A stretch of DNA of 64,000 bases from Oscillospiraceae bacterium (GCA_017538965.1 JAFYHU010000062.1:38472-102471), one strand, 5' to 3'. Positions 39,574 to 48,835 are shown, counted from the stretch's first letter. Numbers and translations are program-made. The notes: a model not told the origin generated them from the letters alone.

Positions 39574-40674
39574 ATGGAGGATCGTTTTTTTTCACCGTCT
39601 TTCGGAAACAAACCGCAGGTATTGGTCGGGCGTAGCAATGAACTGCGGGAATTGACAGAAGGGTTGGATTCAAAACCCGGATCCAAAGAGCGAGCCAGAC
39701 TGATCATCGGTCAGCGTGGGCTGGGAAAAACAGTCCTTATGCTGGAAGTGGCGGACTATGCAAAGAGCCACGGTTATATCGTTGCTTCACCGACGATTGC
39801 CAAAAAGGGAATGGAACAGAAAATAATTGAGAAGCTGCTCAGCAGCGGCAATAATATTTTTGAACATTCCAGGCGACGCATTTCCGGCGGTGCTTTTGGC
39901 GCGCTCGGTTTCAGTGTTGGTATTGAAACCGAAAAACCTTCAAAAGAGTCTGGAAGCTTTCAAGCAAAACTTTCGGAGATTTGTGATGAGGCGGCAAAAC
40001 ACGGGAAAGGTGTGGTCATAATGCTGGATGAAGTTCAGAATAATGCCTACACCGAAGAAGTGGCAGTAGCATATCAGGAATTGGTCGGAGAAGAGAAAAA
40101 TATAGCCATGATTATGGCGGGTTTACCGGCAACCATATCCGGCGTACTGAATAATCGTGTTTTGACTTTCCTGACAAGATCATCAAAACTGTATCTGGAG
40201 CCCATCAATTATACAGAGATTGATACGTACTATTACAAATGCTTCCGGGAGATGGGAATCACTCTAAGCGAGGAGCAGATTATGGATGCGGCAGTTCAGA
40301 CAGAGGGGTCTCCGTATTTGATGCAGTTGATCGGCCACTATATTACCGTGCTTGCCGGCGATGACGGATTTATGGATGACACCTTGTACAGTCGTGCCAT
40401 ATCCACTGCAAAAAAAGAGTACATGAACGATCTGTGCGAGGTAGCCTTACACGGAATCTCTGGCGGCGACATGGCCTTTCTCCGGGCTATGACGGATGAT
40501 CCGGGAAGCAGCAAAATCCAGCATGTTGCCGAACGTATGGGCGTATCTCCAGCCTATGCTCAAACATATAAAAAGCGGATGATGGAAGCCGGACTGATCG
40601 AGAAAGTGTCCAGAGGAGAAATACGGTTTGCTGTTCCTATGCTCAGGGAGTACCTTATATCACTCGGAGCATGA
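39574..40674 (+). CDS. AAA ATPase, ORC/STAND-like (AAA_16 type)
   Basis: The 366 residues from the ATG at 39574 follow AAAGGAGG; the frame extends upstream to a GTG at 39547 inside the repeat, which is unlikely. Visible are a leading VGRSNELRELTEGL box, Walker A IGQRGLGKTVLML (about 46-58), Walker B VVIMLDEVQNN (about 150-160), a sensor-like LPATISG, and a C-terminal winged helix (IQHVAERMGVSPAYAQTYKKRMMEAGLIEKV). Such proteins are often linked to toxin-antitoxin or defence functions or to DNA handling, but a role cannot be assigned. It stands alone with its own promoter. Confidence 0.82.
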   Translation: MEDRFFSPSFGNKPQVLVGRSNELRELTEGLDSKPGSKERARLIIGQRGLGKTVLMLEVADYAKSHGYIVASPTIAKKGMEQKIIEKLLSSGNNIFEHSRRRISGGAFGALGFSVGIETEKPSKESGSFQAKLSEICDEAAKHGKGVVIMLDEVQNNAYTEEVAVAYQELVGEEKNIAMIMAGLPATISGVLNNRVLTFLTRSSKLYLEPINYTEIDTYYYKCFREMGITLSEEQIMDAAVQTEGSPYLMQLIGHYITVLAGDDGFMDDTLYSRAISTAKKEYMNDLCEVALHGISGGDMAFLRAMTDDPGSSKIQHVAERMGVSPAYAQTYKKRMMEAGLIEKVSRGEIRFAVPMLREYLISLGA

Positions 40675-40752
40675 AACGGACAAAACAGCATGTGAGCAAA
40701 AACATAGAAAGAAATCGATTGCACTGATCAATTTTTAAACGGGGAGAGGCGG

Positions 40753-42993
40753 ATGCAGACGCTGGAAATCAAAATCAGAGGGATTGTCCAGGGGGTGGGC
40801 TTTCGGCCGTTTATCCACCGCCTGGTGCGCGAGCATGCCCTGAACGGCAGCATCCGCAACACCTCGTCCGGCGTGACGCTGAACCTGGAGGGGGAGGAAG
40901 AACAGCTGGCGGCCTTTCTGAGGGAGCTGCCGGAGAAGGCTCCGCCGCTGGCCGTGATTGAAGAGATTCATACGGAAGAAACCCCGTTTCAGGGCTTCTC
41001 CTGCTTTCAGATCATCGACAGCGAGCGGCAGGCCGAACGGAACACGCTCATCTCGCCGGATATCGGCATCTGCCCGGACTGCCTGCGGGAAATGAGCGAC
41101 CCGAAAGACCGGCGGTACCGCTTTCCGTTCATCAACTGCACCAACTGCGGGCCGCGCTTTACGATCATCGAGGATGTCCCCTATGACCGGGCGAAGACCT
41201 CGATGAAAGCGTTCCCGATGTGCCCGGATTGCGACCGTGAGTATCACGACATCGAGAACCGGCGCTATCATGCCCAGCCGGACTGCTGCCCCGTATGCGG
41301 ACCTTCGCTGCAGTATTATGACGCGGCCGGACTGCCGGCTGCGGGCGATGTGGCGGCGCTTGCGAGAGCGGCGCTGACAGAGGGGAAGATTGTCGCCGTG
41401 AAAGGCCTCGGCGGCTTTCACCTGGCCTGCCGCTGCGATGATGCTTCTATTGCGGAGAGACTGCGGAAACGGAAGCAGCGGGATGAAAAGCCCTTTGCGG
41501 TCATGTGCCGGGACACGGAAACGGCAAGAGTCATCTGCCATGTCTCCCGGGAAGAAGAGAGAATCCTGAACGGCGCCCGGAAGCCGATCGTCCTGCTGAA
41601 GAAAAAACGTCAGGGAATGGAGCATCTCAGCGAAAACGGGCGGATCGGGGTCATGCTGCCCTATACTCCGCTGCATCATCTGCTGTTCGGGGACGGCCTT
41701 GACATGCTGATCATGACCAGCGCGAATCTGTCCGATACGCCGATCGTCAAGGACAACGAAGCGGCGGTCGAGGCGCTGCGGGGTATCGCGGACGGCTTTC
41801 TGATGCACAACCGCCGGATCCAGACGCGCTGCGACGACTCGCTCTGCTGGGTGCTGGACGGGCACGAGTATTTTGCCCGCCGCTCCCGCGGCTATGTGCC
41901 GCAGCCGGTGACCGTGCCGGAGCAGAAACGGCAGATTCTGGCCTGCGGGGCCGAGCAGAAGGCAAGCTTCTGCCTCGGAAAGGGCGAACACGCCTTCCTG
42001 AGCCAGCACATCGGCGATCTGAAAAACCTCGAGACGCTGGAACACTACGAGCGGCAGATCCGCCATTTTGAGCGCCTTTTTGACATTCATCCGCAGGCAC
42101 TGGTCTGCGATCTGCACCCGGACTATCTCTCGACCCGCTATGCGCAGGAGCGGGCGGAGGAGGAAGGACTTCCGCTGCTGCAGGTGCAGCACCACCATGC
42201 CCACATGGCTGCCTGCATGGCCGACAACGGCCTGGACGGAAGATGCCTCGGCCTCGTCTGGGACGGGACCGGCCTCGGAACGGACGGAACGAGCTGGGGC
42301 GGGGAACTGCTGGCCGGGGATTATCAGGGCTTTGAACGGCTCGGCAGCATCCGGCCGATTGTCCTGCCGGGCGGGGACCGCGCCGTAAAGGAACCCTACC
42401 GGGTCGCCTTCTCCCTGCTGCGGGAGGCCGGCTGCCGCACCGAAGGCATCCGGGACGCCGAACAGCTGGCACGGCAGACGGACGCAGGGCTGAACTGCCC
42501 GCTCTCGACCGGGATGGGGCGCCTGTTTGACGGCGTTTCGGCCATTCTCGGCATCCGGGAACGCTGCAGCTATGAAGGACAGGCGGCGATCCTACTCGAG
42601 GCCGCGGCGGGGGAGGACGAAGGAGCATATCCGGTGATCCTCGAAGACGACGGCGGCATCCTGCGCTTTGACTGGCGCGAGATGATCCGGGCGATCGTGA
42701 AGGAGAAGGAAACCGGGACGGACACGGCCGTGTCGGCGGCGCGGTTCATGAACACGCTGATCGAAGCGGCAGCTCTGCAGCTGGAAGCGGCGGCGAAAGA
42801 GACGGGCCTGAAGCGCGTCGTTCTGAGCGGCGGAACCTTCCAGAACCAGGTTCTGATGCATCGGCTGCCGGCAAGGCTGGAGGCCTGCGGACTGACGGTA
42901 TATCACCACAGAAGGGTCTCCTGCAATGACGAGGGGCTCAGCCTCGGCCAGCTGCGCATTGCGGCGGCAAGGGGAGAAATGCCCTTGTCATGA
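40753..42993 (+). CDS. hypF: HypF carbamoyltransferase ([NiFe] hydrogenase maturation)
   Basis: The 746-residue HypF has an N-terminal acylphosphatase domain (RGIVQGVGFRPFIHRLV), two zinc-finger pairs (CPDCLREMSDPKDRRYRFPFINCTNCGPRF and CPDCDREYHDIENRRYHAQPDCCPVCGP), a YrdC-like domain (KGLGGFHLACRCDD) and a Kae1-like domain (QVQHHHAHMAACMADNGL, GLVWDGTGLGTDGTSWGGELL, VVLSGGTFQNQVLMHRL). It loads carbamoyl phosphate onto HypE to make the CN ligands of the NiFe centre. It heads the hypFCDE group. Length and motifs are complete. Confidence 0.96.
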   Translation: MQTLEIKIRGIVQGVGFRPFIHRLVREHALNGSIRNTSSGVTLNLEGEEEQLAAFLRELPEKAPPLAVIEEIHTEETPFQGFSCFQIIDSERQAERNTLISPDIGICPDCLREMSDPKDRRYRFPFINCTNCGPRFTIIEDVPYDRAKTSMKAFPMCPDCDREYHDIENRRYHAQPDCCPVCGPSLQYYDAAGLPAAGDVAALARAALTEGKIVAVKGLGGFHLACRCDDASIAERLRKRKQRDEKPFAVMCRDTETARVICHVSREEERILNGARKPIVLLKKKRQGMEHLSENGRIGVMLPYTPLHHLLFGDGLDMLIMTSANLSDTPIVKDNEAAVEALRGIADGFLMHNRRIQTRCDDSLCWVLDGHEYFARRSRGYVPQPVTVPEQKRQILACGAEQKASFCLGKGEHAFLSQHIGDLKNLETLEHYERQIRHFERLFDIHPQALVCDLHPDYLSTRYAQERAEEEGLPLLQVQHHHAHMAACMADNGLDGRCLGLVWDGTGLGTDGTSWGGELLAGDYQGFERLGSIRPIVLPGGDRAVKEPYRVAFSLLREAGCRTEGIRDAEQLARQTDAGLNCPLSTGMGRLFDGVSAILGIRERCSYEGQAAILLEAAAGEDEGAYPVILEDDGGILRFDWREMIRAIVKEKETGTDTAVSAARFMNTLIEAAALQLEAAAKETGLKRVVLSGGTFQNQVLMHRLPARLEACGLTVYHHRRVSCNDEGLSLGQLRIAAARGEMPLS

Positions 42994-43060
42994 ATACCAA
43001 ACGGGTGTATGATACCTGCACGGAAAAGAATCTGACAAAGGAAATGCGAAGGATAGAATC

Positions 43061-43282
43061 ATGTGTCTGGCAGTACCTCTGAGACTGATTGCAATCAACG
43101 GGAATGACGCCGTCGGCGAAGCGATGGGCATGCAGCGCAAGCTGCGCGTTGACCTGATTCCCGAGCCGAAAATCGGCGATTATGTGATGGTGCACGCGGG
43201 CTTTGCCATCGAGCGCCTGGCGGAAGAGCAGGCCCTGGAGGACCTCGCGACCTGGGAGGAGCTGCAGGATGCGCTCTCCTGA
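43061..43282 (+). CDS. hypC: HypC/HybG/HupF hydrogenase maturation chaperone
   Basis: The 73 residues start MCLAVPLRLIAINGNDAVGEAMGMQRKLRVDLIPEPKIGDYVMVHAGFAIERLAEEQA. The N-terminal MCLAVP motif holds the essential Cys that carries the Fe(CN)2CO moiety between HypD and the large subunit. GAAGGATAG precedes the ATG. It overlaps hypD by 14 bases. Confidence 0.96.
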   Translation: MCLAVPLRLIAINGNDAVGEAMGMQRKLRVDLIPEPKIGDYVMVHAGFAIERLAEEQALEDLATWEELQDALS

Positions 43283-44339
43283 ACGCTGCCGAAAGCTGGT
43301 CGCGGCGATCGCGGAGCTGAATCTCCCCGAAACCCGGATCATGGAGGTCTGCGGGACCCACACCATGGCCATCGCCGAGGCGGGCATCCGCAGCCTGCTG
43401 CCCGAAAAGGTGCACCTTCTCTCGGGGCCCGGCTGTCCGGTTTGCGTGACACCGCCCGAGGATATCGACGCGGTGCTGGAGCTGAGCGGCGAGAAGGACC
43501 TCATTCTGACGAGCTACGGCGACATGCTGCGTGTGCCGGGAAGCAGACGAGGCGACAGCCTGCTGCGCAGACGCGCGCTGGGTGCGGATGTACGGATCGT
43601 CTATTCCCCGATGGACGCGCTGGACATCGCGGCCGAAGAGCCGAAGAAGCAGGTCGTCTTTCTCGGCATCGGCTTCGAGACCACGGCCCCCGGAACCGCC
43701 GCCGCGGCGCTGCAGGCACGGGCGCGGGGACTGAAGAACTTCAGCGTGCTTTCCATGCTGAAGTCCGTTGAGCCCGCCCTGCGTGCCCTGATGGCAATGG
43801 ACGATTTCGCCGTGAACGGCTTTCTCTGCCCGGGGCATGTCGCGACGATCATCGGGGAAGAGGGCTTTCGATTCCTGCCCGGGGAATACCGGATGCCGGC
43901 GGTGATCGGCGGCTTTGAGGCGGACGAGATCCTGCTGGCAGTATATCTGCTGCTGAAGCAGATCGCGGAAGGAAAGCCGCAGATTCAGAACGCCTATCCG
44001 CGCGCGGTCCGGCCGGAGGGAAACCCGACGGCAAGGCGCATGATGGAAAACTGCTTCACGCTGACGAACGCGCGCTGGCGCGGCCTGGGCGAGATTCCGG
44101 GGAGCGGCTTTGCACTGCGGGAGGAGCTCGGAGAGATGGATGCCGGGAGGCGATTCGGAATCGAGCCGGGCGAAGCAGCGATACAGAGCGGCTGCCGCTG
44201 CGGCGACGTGATCTGCGGAAAGCTGCGGCCGGGCGAATGCCCGCTGTTCGGGAAAGTCTGCACACCCGAGGACCCGGTGGGACCCTGCATGGTCTCGTCC
44301 GAAGGTGCCTGCGCTGCTGCTTATAAATATGAGGAATAG
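43269..44339 (+). CDS. hypD: HypD hydrogenase formation protein
   Basis: The 356 residues from the ATG at 43269 overlap hypC. Conserved motifs are VCGTHTMAIAEAGIRSLLP, LLSGPGCPVCVTP, FETTAPGTAAA and GFLCPGHVATIIG, and near the end a 4Fe-4S Cys set (GCRCGDVICGKLRPGECPLFGKVCTPEDPVGPC). HypD with HypC assembles the Fe(CN)2CO unit on its redox cluster. The frame also reads upstream through hypC to 43203, but those codons are not coding. Confidence 0.95.
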   Translation: MRSPERCRKLVAAIAELNLPETRIMEVCGTHTMAIAEAGIRSLLPEKVHLLSGPGCPVCVTPPEDIDAVLELSGEKDLILTSYGDMLRVPGSRRGDSLLRRRALGADVRIVYSPMDALDIAAEEPKKQVVFLGIGFETTAPGTAAAALQARARGLKNFSVLSMLKSVEPALRALMAMDDFAVNGFLCPGHVATIIGEEGFRFLPGEYRMPAVIGGFEADEILLAVYLLLKQIAEGKPQIQNAYPRAVRPEGNPTARRMMENCFTLTNARWRGLGEIPGSGFALREELGEMDAGRRFGIEPGEAAIQSGCRCGDVICGKLRPGECPLFGKVCTPEDPVGPCMVSSEGACAAAYKYEE

Positions 44340-44342
44340 AGA

Positions 44343-45341
44343 ATGGAAGAAATCATTACGCTTGATTACGGCAGCGGGGGGAAGAAGACCTCGCGGCTGA
44401 TCGAAAAGTATATCGTTCCGCGCTTCGACAACGCCGCGCTGAAAAGCCTTGGCGACGGCGCGGTGATTCCCGGGGGAGAGACGCTGGCTTTCTCGACCGA
44501 CAGCTTTGTGGTCGACCCGCTGTTCTTCCCGGGCGGGGACATCGGCAAGCTCGCCGTCTGCGGGACGGTGAACGACATTGCCATGTGCGGCGCCGAGCCG
44601 AGGTATCTGAGCTGCAGCCTGATCCTCGAGGAGGGGCTGGAGATGGAAACCCTCGAGCGGGTGCTGCAGTCGATGTCGGCCGCGGCGGAAGCGGCCGGGG
44701 TGCAAATCGTCACCGGCGATACCAAGGTGGTGGACCGGGGCCGGGGCGACAAACTGTACATCAATACCGCCGGCATCGGCGTCATGCGGCACGCACTTGG
44801 CGGCCTGCAGGCAGTAAAGCCCGGAGACGCGGTTCTGGTCTCGGGCACCGTCGGGGATCACGGCACGGCCGTAATGCTGGCGAGAAGCGGGATGATGCAG
44901 GGCGAGGTCAAGTCCGACTGCGCAGCCCTGAACCGCCTGACCGAAGCGATGCTCGCATCCGTCGGCGGCATCCGCATCCTGCGGGACCCGACACGGGGCG
45001 GCCTTGCCACTACGCTGAACGAGTTCACCGAAGGGCAGCTCTTCGGCATCGAACTGGAGGAAGCGGCGATTCCGGTACGGCCGGAGGTGCAGGCTTCCTG
45101 CGACATGCTGGGCCTCGAACCGATCTACTGCGCCAACGAGGGGAAGCTCACCTGTATCTGCGCATCCGAGGACGCGGAAATGCTTCTCAGGGTGATGCAC
45201 GCGCTGCCGGAGGGGGAGAACGCGGCCGTCATCGGGCGCGTGACGGAGGAAGCCGCTGGAAAAGTCGTCATGAAAACGGATCTCGGCGGAAGAAGAATCC
45301 TGCAGAAACTCGCCGGCGCCCAGCTCCCGCGAATCTGCTAG
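44343..45341 (+). CDS. hypE: HypE hydrogenase expression/formation protein
   Basis: The 332 residues of the AIR-synthase/PurM fold (ITLDYGSGGKKTSRLIEKYI, then LAFSTDSFVVDPLFFPGGDIGKLAVCGTVNDIAMCGAEPRYLS) end in the required PRIC tail, whose Cys is converted to thiocyanate by HypF and dehydrated with ATP. It follows hypD by 3 bases. HypB, the nickel GTPase, is not in the window. Confidence 0.96.
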   Translation: MEEIITLDYGSGGKKTSRLIEKYIVPRFDNAALKSLGDGAVIPGGETLAFSTDSFVVDPLFFPGGDIGKLAVCGTVNDIAMCGAEPRYLSCSLILEEGLEMETLERVLQSMSAAAEAAGVQIVTGDTKVVDRGRGDKLYINTAGIGVMRHALGGLQAVKPGDAVLVSGTVGDHGTAVMLARSGMMQGEVKSDCAALNRLTEAMLASVGGIRILRDPTRGGLATTLNEFTEGQLFGIELEEAAIPVRPEVQASCDMLGLEPIYCANEGKLTCICASEDAEMLLRVMHALPEGENAAVIGRVTEEAAGKVVMKTDLGGRRILQKLAGAQLPRIC

Positions 45342-45383
45342 TGAAATAGAAAACCGGTCCCGGTTTCAAAAGGAGAAATCATT

Positions 45384-45917
45384 ATGAAAAAAGTGCTGTT
45401 TGTCGTTGGGTCGCTGCGAAAGAATTCTTTCAACCGGCAGCTTGCGGAAGAAGCGGCGAAATCTTTCCGCGGAATTGAGTATTCTTTCCTTGACTATTCC
45501 GATGTCCCGTTTATGAATCAGGATATTGAAAACCCGGTTCCGGAAGCTGTCCAGAGGGTCCGGGATGAGGTCGCCGCGGCGGATCTGCTCTGGATCTTCA
45601 CCCCGGAATACAACTTCAGCTATCCGGGAGTTCTGAAGAACCTTCTCGACTGGCTGTCGCGTCCGGTTGATCCGACAAACCGGAAATCATCGAGTGTTAT
45701 GAAGGGAAAACCTGTCATGTTCAGCAGTGTGGCAGGGCAGTCCGGCGGCAGGAATGCGCAGGCGAAACTGCTTGCCCTGTTGCGGGATATCGCCGCTGTC
45801 CCTGTATCCGATACCGGTTTCGGTCACGCATTGGGAAAAGAAGAGTTCATGACGGATGAACTGAAACTGACGGCAGAAGAGAAAACGATGCTGGCAGCGG
45901 AAGTAAGCAGAATATGA
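45384..45917 (+). CDS. NADPH-dependent FMN reductase
   Basis: The 177 residues KKVLFVVGSLRKNSFNRQLAEEAAKSF, PEYNFSYPGVLKNLLDWLSRP and GKPVMFSSVAGQSGGRNAQAKL are typical of the ChrR/YieF/SsuE-like FMN reductase family, which reduces quinones, chromate or flavin with NAD(P)H. AAAGGAGAAATCATT precedes the ATG, 42 bases after hypE, so it may be co-transcribed, though a link to hydrogenase maturation is not evident. Confidence 0.88.
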   Translation: MKKVLFVVGSLRKNSFNRQLAEEAAKSFRGIEYSFLDYSDVPFMNQDIENPVPEAVQRVRDEVAAADLLWIFTPEYNFSYPGVLKNLLDWLSRPVDPTNRKSSSVMKGKPVMFSSVAGQSGGRNAQAKLLALLRDIAAVPVSDTGFGHALGKEEFMTDELKLTAEEKTMLAAEVSRI

Positions 45918-45960
45918 TTTTGAATGAAACAAAGGGCGGCTTCTCGGTTTGCCGGCGGGC

Positions 45961-45986
45961 GAAACGAGGAACCGTCCCCTGTTTCA
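45961..45986. repeat. 26-bp dispersed REP-like hairpin, copy 2
   Basis: Base-for-base identical to 4247-4272, in the same orientation on the plus strand. It lies in the gap between the FMN reductase and the hydrogenase promoter. It is a GC-rich island in very AT-rich DNA (45987-46160), which suggests insertion. Confidence 0.8.
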
Positions 45987-46067
45987 AAGCGACGTGCAAA
46001 GGAATATTATATGAAAAAAGCGAGGATCACTATATATGGAATATTTTCTGAAAAGGCGCAAAAGATA

Positions 46068-46096
46068 TTGTAAAAAACGGGGATTTGGAGTATGAT
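46068..46096 (+). promoter_or_regulatory. Promoter of the Mbh-Mrp hydrogenase operon
   Basis: TTGTAA (46068-46073), 17-base spacer, TATGAT (46091-46096). The leader contains a small perfect hairpin AACAGG-TCAG-CCTGTT (46120-46135). Confidence 0.65.
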
Positions 46097-46183
46097 AATA
46101 TGAAGTATTTTTTGGAGATAACAGGTCAGCCTGTTCTCATAAATTTTCTTCTCATTCACTGAATGCAATTTTACAGAGAGGTG

Positions 46184-46609
46184 ATGAACTTGCAGGAGTA
46201 CAAGCGGATTGACATCAGCAAAGATGAAATCCTGCCGCTCGCAGAGAGAATGAAGAAGGAAGGCCGATTCCTTGTGATGATCCATGCCCTGATCAACCAG
46301 GACGGGCAGCCGGACATCTCATGGGACTATGCCGTTGACCCGGTCGTGGAGAGCTACCACGTGGTCGGGGAAACGGTTGTGCCCTCCATCGGAGAGATCT
46401 ATGCCGAAGCGGCGACCTGGCCCGAGCGGGAGCTGAACGAGCTGTTCGGTTTTACCTTCGAAGGCCTGGATGTTTCCAAGCGGCTCTTCCTGCCGGAAGA
46501 CATGCTCGAAACGCAGGGCAAGGGGCAGATCATGGTGACGCCTCTGAAAGAGCTGGTTGAGAAAAACGTCGGGAGCGCACAGGCTCCGGAAGGTGAGGTG
46601 GAAGCATGA
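46184..46609 (+). CDS. mbhK: Membrane-bound hydrogenase NuoC-like subunit (MbhK/EchD)
   Basis: This is a NuoC/EchD-like subunit of about 140 residues. WPERELNELFGFTFEGLDVSKRLFLPED is the family signature and the N-terminal half forms the usual alpha/beta fold. It packs against the large subunit in complex I-like hydrogenases. Starts are uncertain: ATG 46163, ATG 46184 and TTG 46190 are in frame, and the AGAGAGGTG site best suits 46184 or 46190. Its stop overlaps the next ATG by ATGA. Confidence 0.85.
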   Translation: MNLQEYKRIDISKDEILPLAERMKKEGRFLVMIHALINQDGQPDISWDYAVDPVVESYHVVGETVVPSIGEIYAEAATWPERELNELFGFTFEGLDVSKRLFLPEDMLETQGKGQIMVTPLKELVEKNVGSAQAPEGEVEA

Positions 46610-47688
46610 GCTACATTATCCCGATCGGCCCCTACCATCCCGCTCTGGAAGAGCCGGTACACGCCAGGCTCTATACCGAGGGCGAGGTGATCAAGGACGC
46701 CGAGGTGTTCGTCGGTTACAACCACCGCGGCATTGAGAAGCTTGCCACCGAGCGCAACGCCATTCAGACTCTGGTTCTGGTCGAGCGCGTCTGCGGCATC
46801 TGCTCCCATTCCCACGCCTTCACCTATGCGCTGTGCGTGGAGGATCTCAACGGGCTGGAAGTGCCGAAGCGCGGCGACTATATCCGCGTGATCACGGCGG
46901 AGCTTGAGAGGCTGCACTCGCACTTCCTGTGGCTGGGCATTGCCTGCCACATCATCGGGCATGACAGCATGTTCATGCACATCTGGGACGAGCGCGAACT
47001 GGTCATGGATCTGCTGGAAGAGCTGACCGGCAACCGCGTCAACTATGCCATGTGCACCATCGGCGGCGCGAGAAGGGACATTTCGGACGATCTCCGGCGT
47101 CGGATTCTGGAAGCCTGCGATGCCCTGAAGGGACCGCTGGACCGCATCACCGAGATCGCCCTGACCGACAAGACCATCGCCATGCGCACCAAGGGCGTCG
47201 GCATTCTGACCAGAGAAGACGCTCTGTACCTGGGCGCCGTCGGCCCCCATGCGAGAGCTTCGGGCGTGGACATCGACGTGCGGCGTGACGCTCCCTACAG
47301 CGCCTACGGCGACTTCGAGTTCGACGTACCGGTCGTGGACAGCGGCGACGTGTTCGCCCGCGTGGTGGTTCGTGCCCTCGAGTGCTACGAGAGCATCAAG
47401 ATTCTCCGCCAGGCCCTGGAGAACCTGCCGGAAGGCCCCATCAACCTCGGCAACAAGCTGCCCAAGATCAAAGCCGGCCAGACCGTCAAGCGCCACGAGG
47501 CGCCGCGCGGCCAGCTGAGCTATATGCTGGCGGGCAACGACAGCCTGACGAACTACCGCATCAGCATTCACGTGCCGAGCTTTAAGAATACCCCGACCGT
47601 ACCGCACATGCTGCGGGGCAACACGGTGGCGGACGCCGGCCTGATCATCGCCAGCATCGACCCCTGCTTCAGCTGCCTTGACCGCTGA
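46606..47688 (+). CDS. mbhL: Group 4 [NiFe] hydrogenase large (catalytic) subunit (MbhL/EchE)
   Basis: The 360 residues include the N-terminal ligand motif ERVCGICSHSH (about 62-72) and the C-terminal motif DPCFSCLDR at the very end, so all four Cys ligands of the NiFe site are present. This separates it from NuoD, which lacks them. The protein stops three residues after the last Cys, so no cleavable C-terminal peptide is needed, as in EchE and CooH. It should evolve H2 from ferredoxin electrons. It overlaps mbhK by ATGA and hypA begins one base after its stop. Confidence 0.94.
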   Translation: MSYIIPIGPYHPALEEPVHARLYTEGEVIKDAEVFVGYNHRGIEKLATERNAIQTLVLVERVCGICSHSHAFTYALCVEDLNGLEVPKRGDYIRVITAELERLHSHFLWLGIACHIIGHDSMFMHIWDERELVMDLLEELTGNRVNYAMCTIGGARRDISDDLRRRILEACDALKGPLDRITEIALTDKTIAMRTKGVGILTREDALYLGAVGPHARASGVDIDVRRDAPYSAYGDFEFDVPVVDSGDVFARVVVRALECYESIKILRQALENLPEGPINLGNKLPKIKAGQTVKRHEAPRGQLSYMLAGNDSLTNYRISIHVPSFKNTPTVPHMLRGNTVADAGLIIASIDPCFSCLDR

Positions 47689-48030
47689 ATGCACGAGCTG
47701 GCACTGACCGAAGGAATTCTCAAAATCGTCGCTTCCGAGCAGAAGAAGAGCGGCTTTGCCCGCGTGCTTGAAATCGGCATGAGCATCGGAGAGTACTCGG
47801 GGATTGTCCCGAGCTGCATTGAGGAGTACTTTCCGCTTGTTTCGAAGGGCACGGCGGCGGAAGGCGCCGCACTCCGGATGGAGATGCTTCCGGCGGAGTT
47901 CAAATGCACGGACTGCGGCTGGTCCGGAGCGCTGCCGAAGCACGAGGCCTGCTGTCCGAACTGCCGAAGCACGGCTCTCCGGATGACCAAGGGAAGAGAA
48001 TTCTTCGTAAACAATCTTGTTGTGGAATAG
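47689..48030 (+). CDS. hypA: HypA nickel-insertion zinc metallochaperone
   Basis: The 113 residues begin MHELALTEGILKIV, where the MHE N-terminus binds nickel. A zinc ribbon follows (CTDCGWSGALPKHEACCPNCRS). The ATG follows the large-subunit TGA with no gap, placing the nickel chaperone directly after its target and before the antiporter genes. Its usual partner HypB is not in the window. Confidence 0.95.
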   Translation: MHELALTEGILKIVASEQKKSGFARVLEIGMSIGEYSGIVPSCIEEYFPLVSKGTAAEGAALRMEMLPAEFKCTDCGWSGALPKHEACCPNCRSTALRMTKGREFFVNNLVVE

Positions 48031-48053
48031 AAAAAAGAATGGAGTGATAAAAC

Positions 48054-48578
48054 TTGCAGAAAACAAAATTTCCCGCAGTTGTCGCGACCTTTCTTGTCTG
48101 TTATGCCTTCTGGGTGCTGCTGACCTGGTCCTTCAAGGCCCAGGAACTGGCAGTCGGCGCCGGGGTCAGCTTCCTGGTGGCGCTGTTCGCCGCACGCTTC
48201 TTCATCCATGAGGATGCCGGCTGGCTCTTCAATCCGGCCCGCTTCCTGAAATGTATCGGCTACTGGCTGGTCATCTTCCCGGGTGAACTGATCAAGGCCA
48301 ATCTGAACATGGCGAAGATCTGCTTCGGCGGCTGCACCAACATCAACCCCGGCATCGTGAAGGTACCGACGGCGATGAAATCGGACTACGGCCTGGCCGC
48401 GGTGTCCAATTCCATCACGCTGACGCCGGGCACCATCACCATGGAGACCGCGGAAGACGAGAACGGTCAGAATTACCTGTATGTTCACTGGATCGACGTC
48501 AAGGAGACCGACCCCGAAAAGGCCGGCGAAGCGATCAAGGGGACGATGGAGAAAGCACTGAAGGAGGTATGGCAATGA
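48054..48578 (+). CDS. mrpE: Na+/H+ antiporter MrpE/MnhE-like subunit (MbhA)
   Basis: The 174 residues start at TTG (48054) behind GGAGTG. There are two to three N-terminal TM helices (FPAVVATFLVCYAFWVLLTWSF, VGAGVSFLVALFAARFF, YWLVIFPGELIKANLNMAKICF). The conserved soluble tail is INPGIVKVPTAMKSDYGLAAVSNSITLTPGTITMETAED, diagnostic of MnhE. In P. furiosus Mbh this is subunit A. It overlaps mrpF by ATGA. Confidence 0.92.
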   Translation: MQKTKFPAVVATFLVCYAFWVLLTWSFKAQELAVGAGVSFLVALFAARFFIHEDAGWLFNPARFLKCIGYWLVIFPGELIKANLNMAKICFGGCTNINPGIVKVPTAMKSDYGLAAVSNSITLTPGTITMETAEDENGQNYLYVHWIDVKETDPEKAGEAIKGTMEKALKEVWQ

Positions 48579-48835
48579 CAGACCTGATGATTATTGCGGT
48601 TTGCTTTGCGGTTCTGGCGGCCATGAACCTCTACCGTCTGGCCAAGGGACCGACGGCTGCCGACCGAATGGTAGCCGGAGATGCCATGGACAACCTTATC
48701 TGCTGCGTGCTGATTCTGTTCTCGCTGTTCAGCGGAAGAGGAATCTATCTGGATATTGCCCTGCTGAGCGCGCTGTTCGGAATTGTCGATACGATTCTGG
48801 TCGGCCGCTATCTGGAAAAGGGAAGGGGGCTTTGA
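48575..48835 (+). CDS. mrpF: MrpF/MnhF-like subunit (MbhB)
   Basis: The 86 residues form three TM helices: LMIIAVCFAVLAAMNLYRLAKGPTAADRMVAGDAMDNLICCVLILFSLFSGRGIYLDIALLSALFGIVDTILVGRYLEKG. The GPTAADRMVAGD segment is the MnhF signature. The ATG at 48575 is preferred over 48569 because the AAGGAGG site is too close to the latter. It overlaps mrpE by ATGA. Confidence 0.92.
   Translation: MTDLMIIAVCFAVLAAMNLYRLAKGPTAADRMVAGDAMDNLICCVLILFSLFSGRGIYLDIALLSALFGIVDTILVGRYLEKGRGL

Noticed and set aside
46606-47688. Calling the large subunit NuoD of respiratory complex I
   Set aside because: Both CxxC pairs for the NiFe site are present, and hyp genes, an Ech-type ferredoxin and Mrp subunits surround it. 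Complex I NuoD lacks these ligands.
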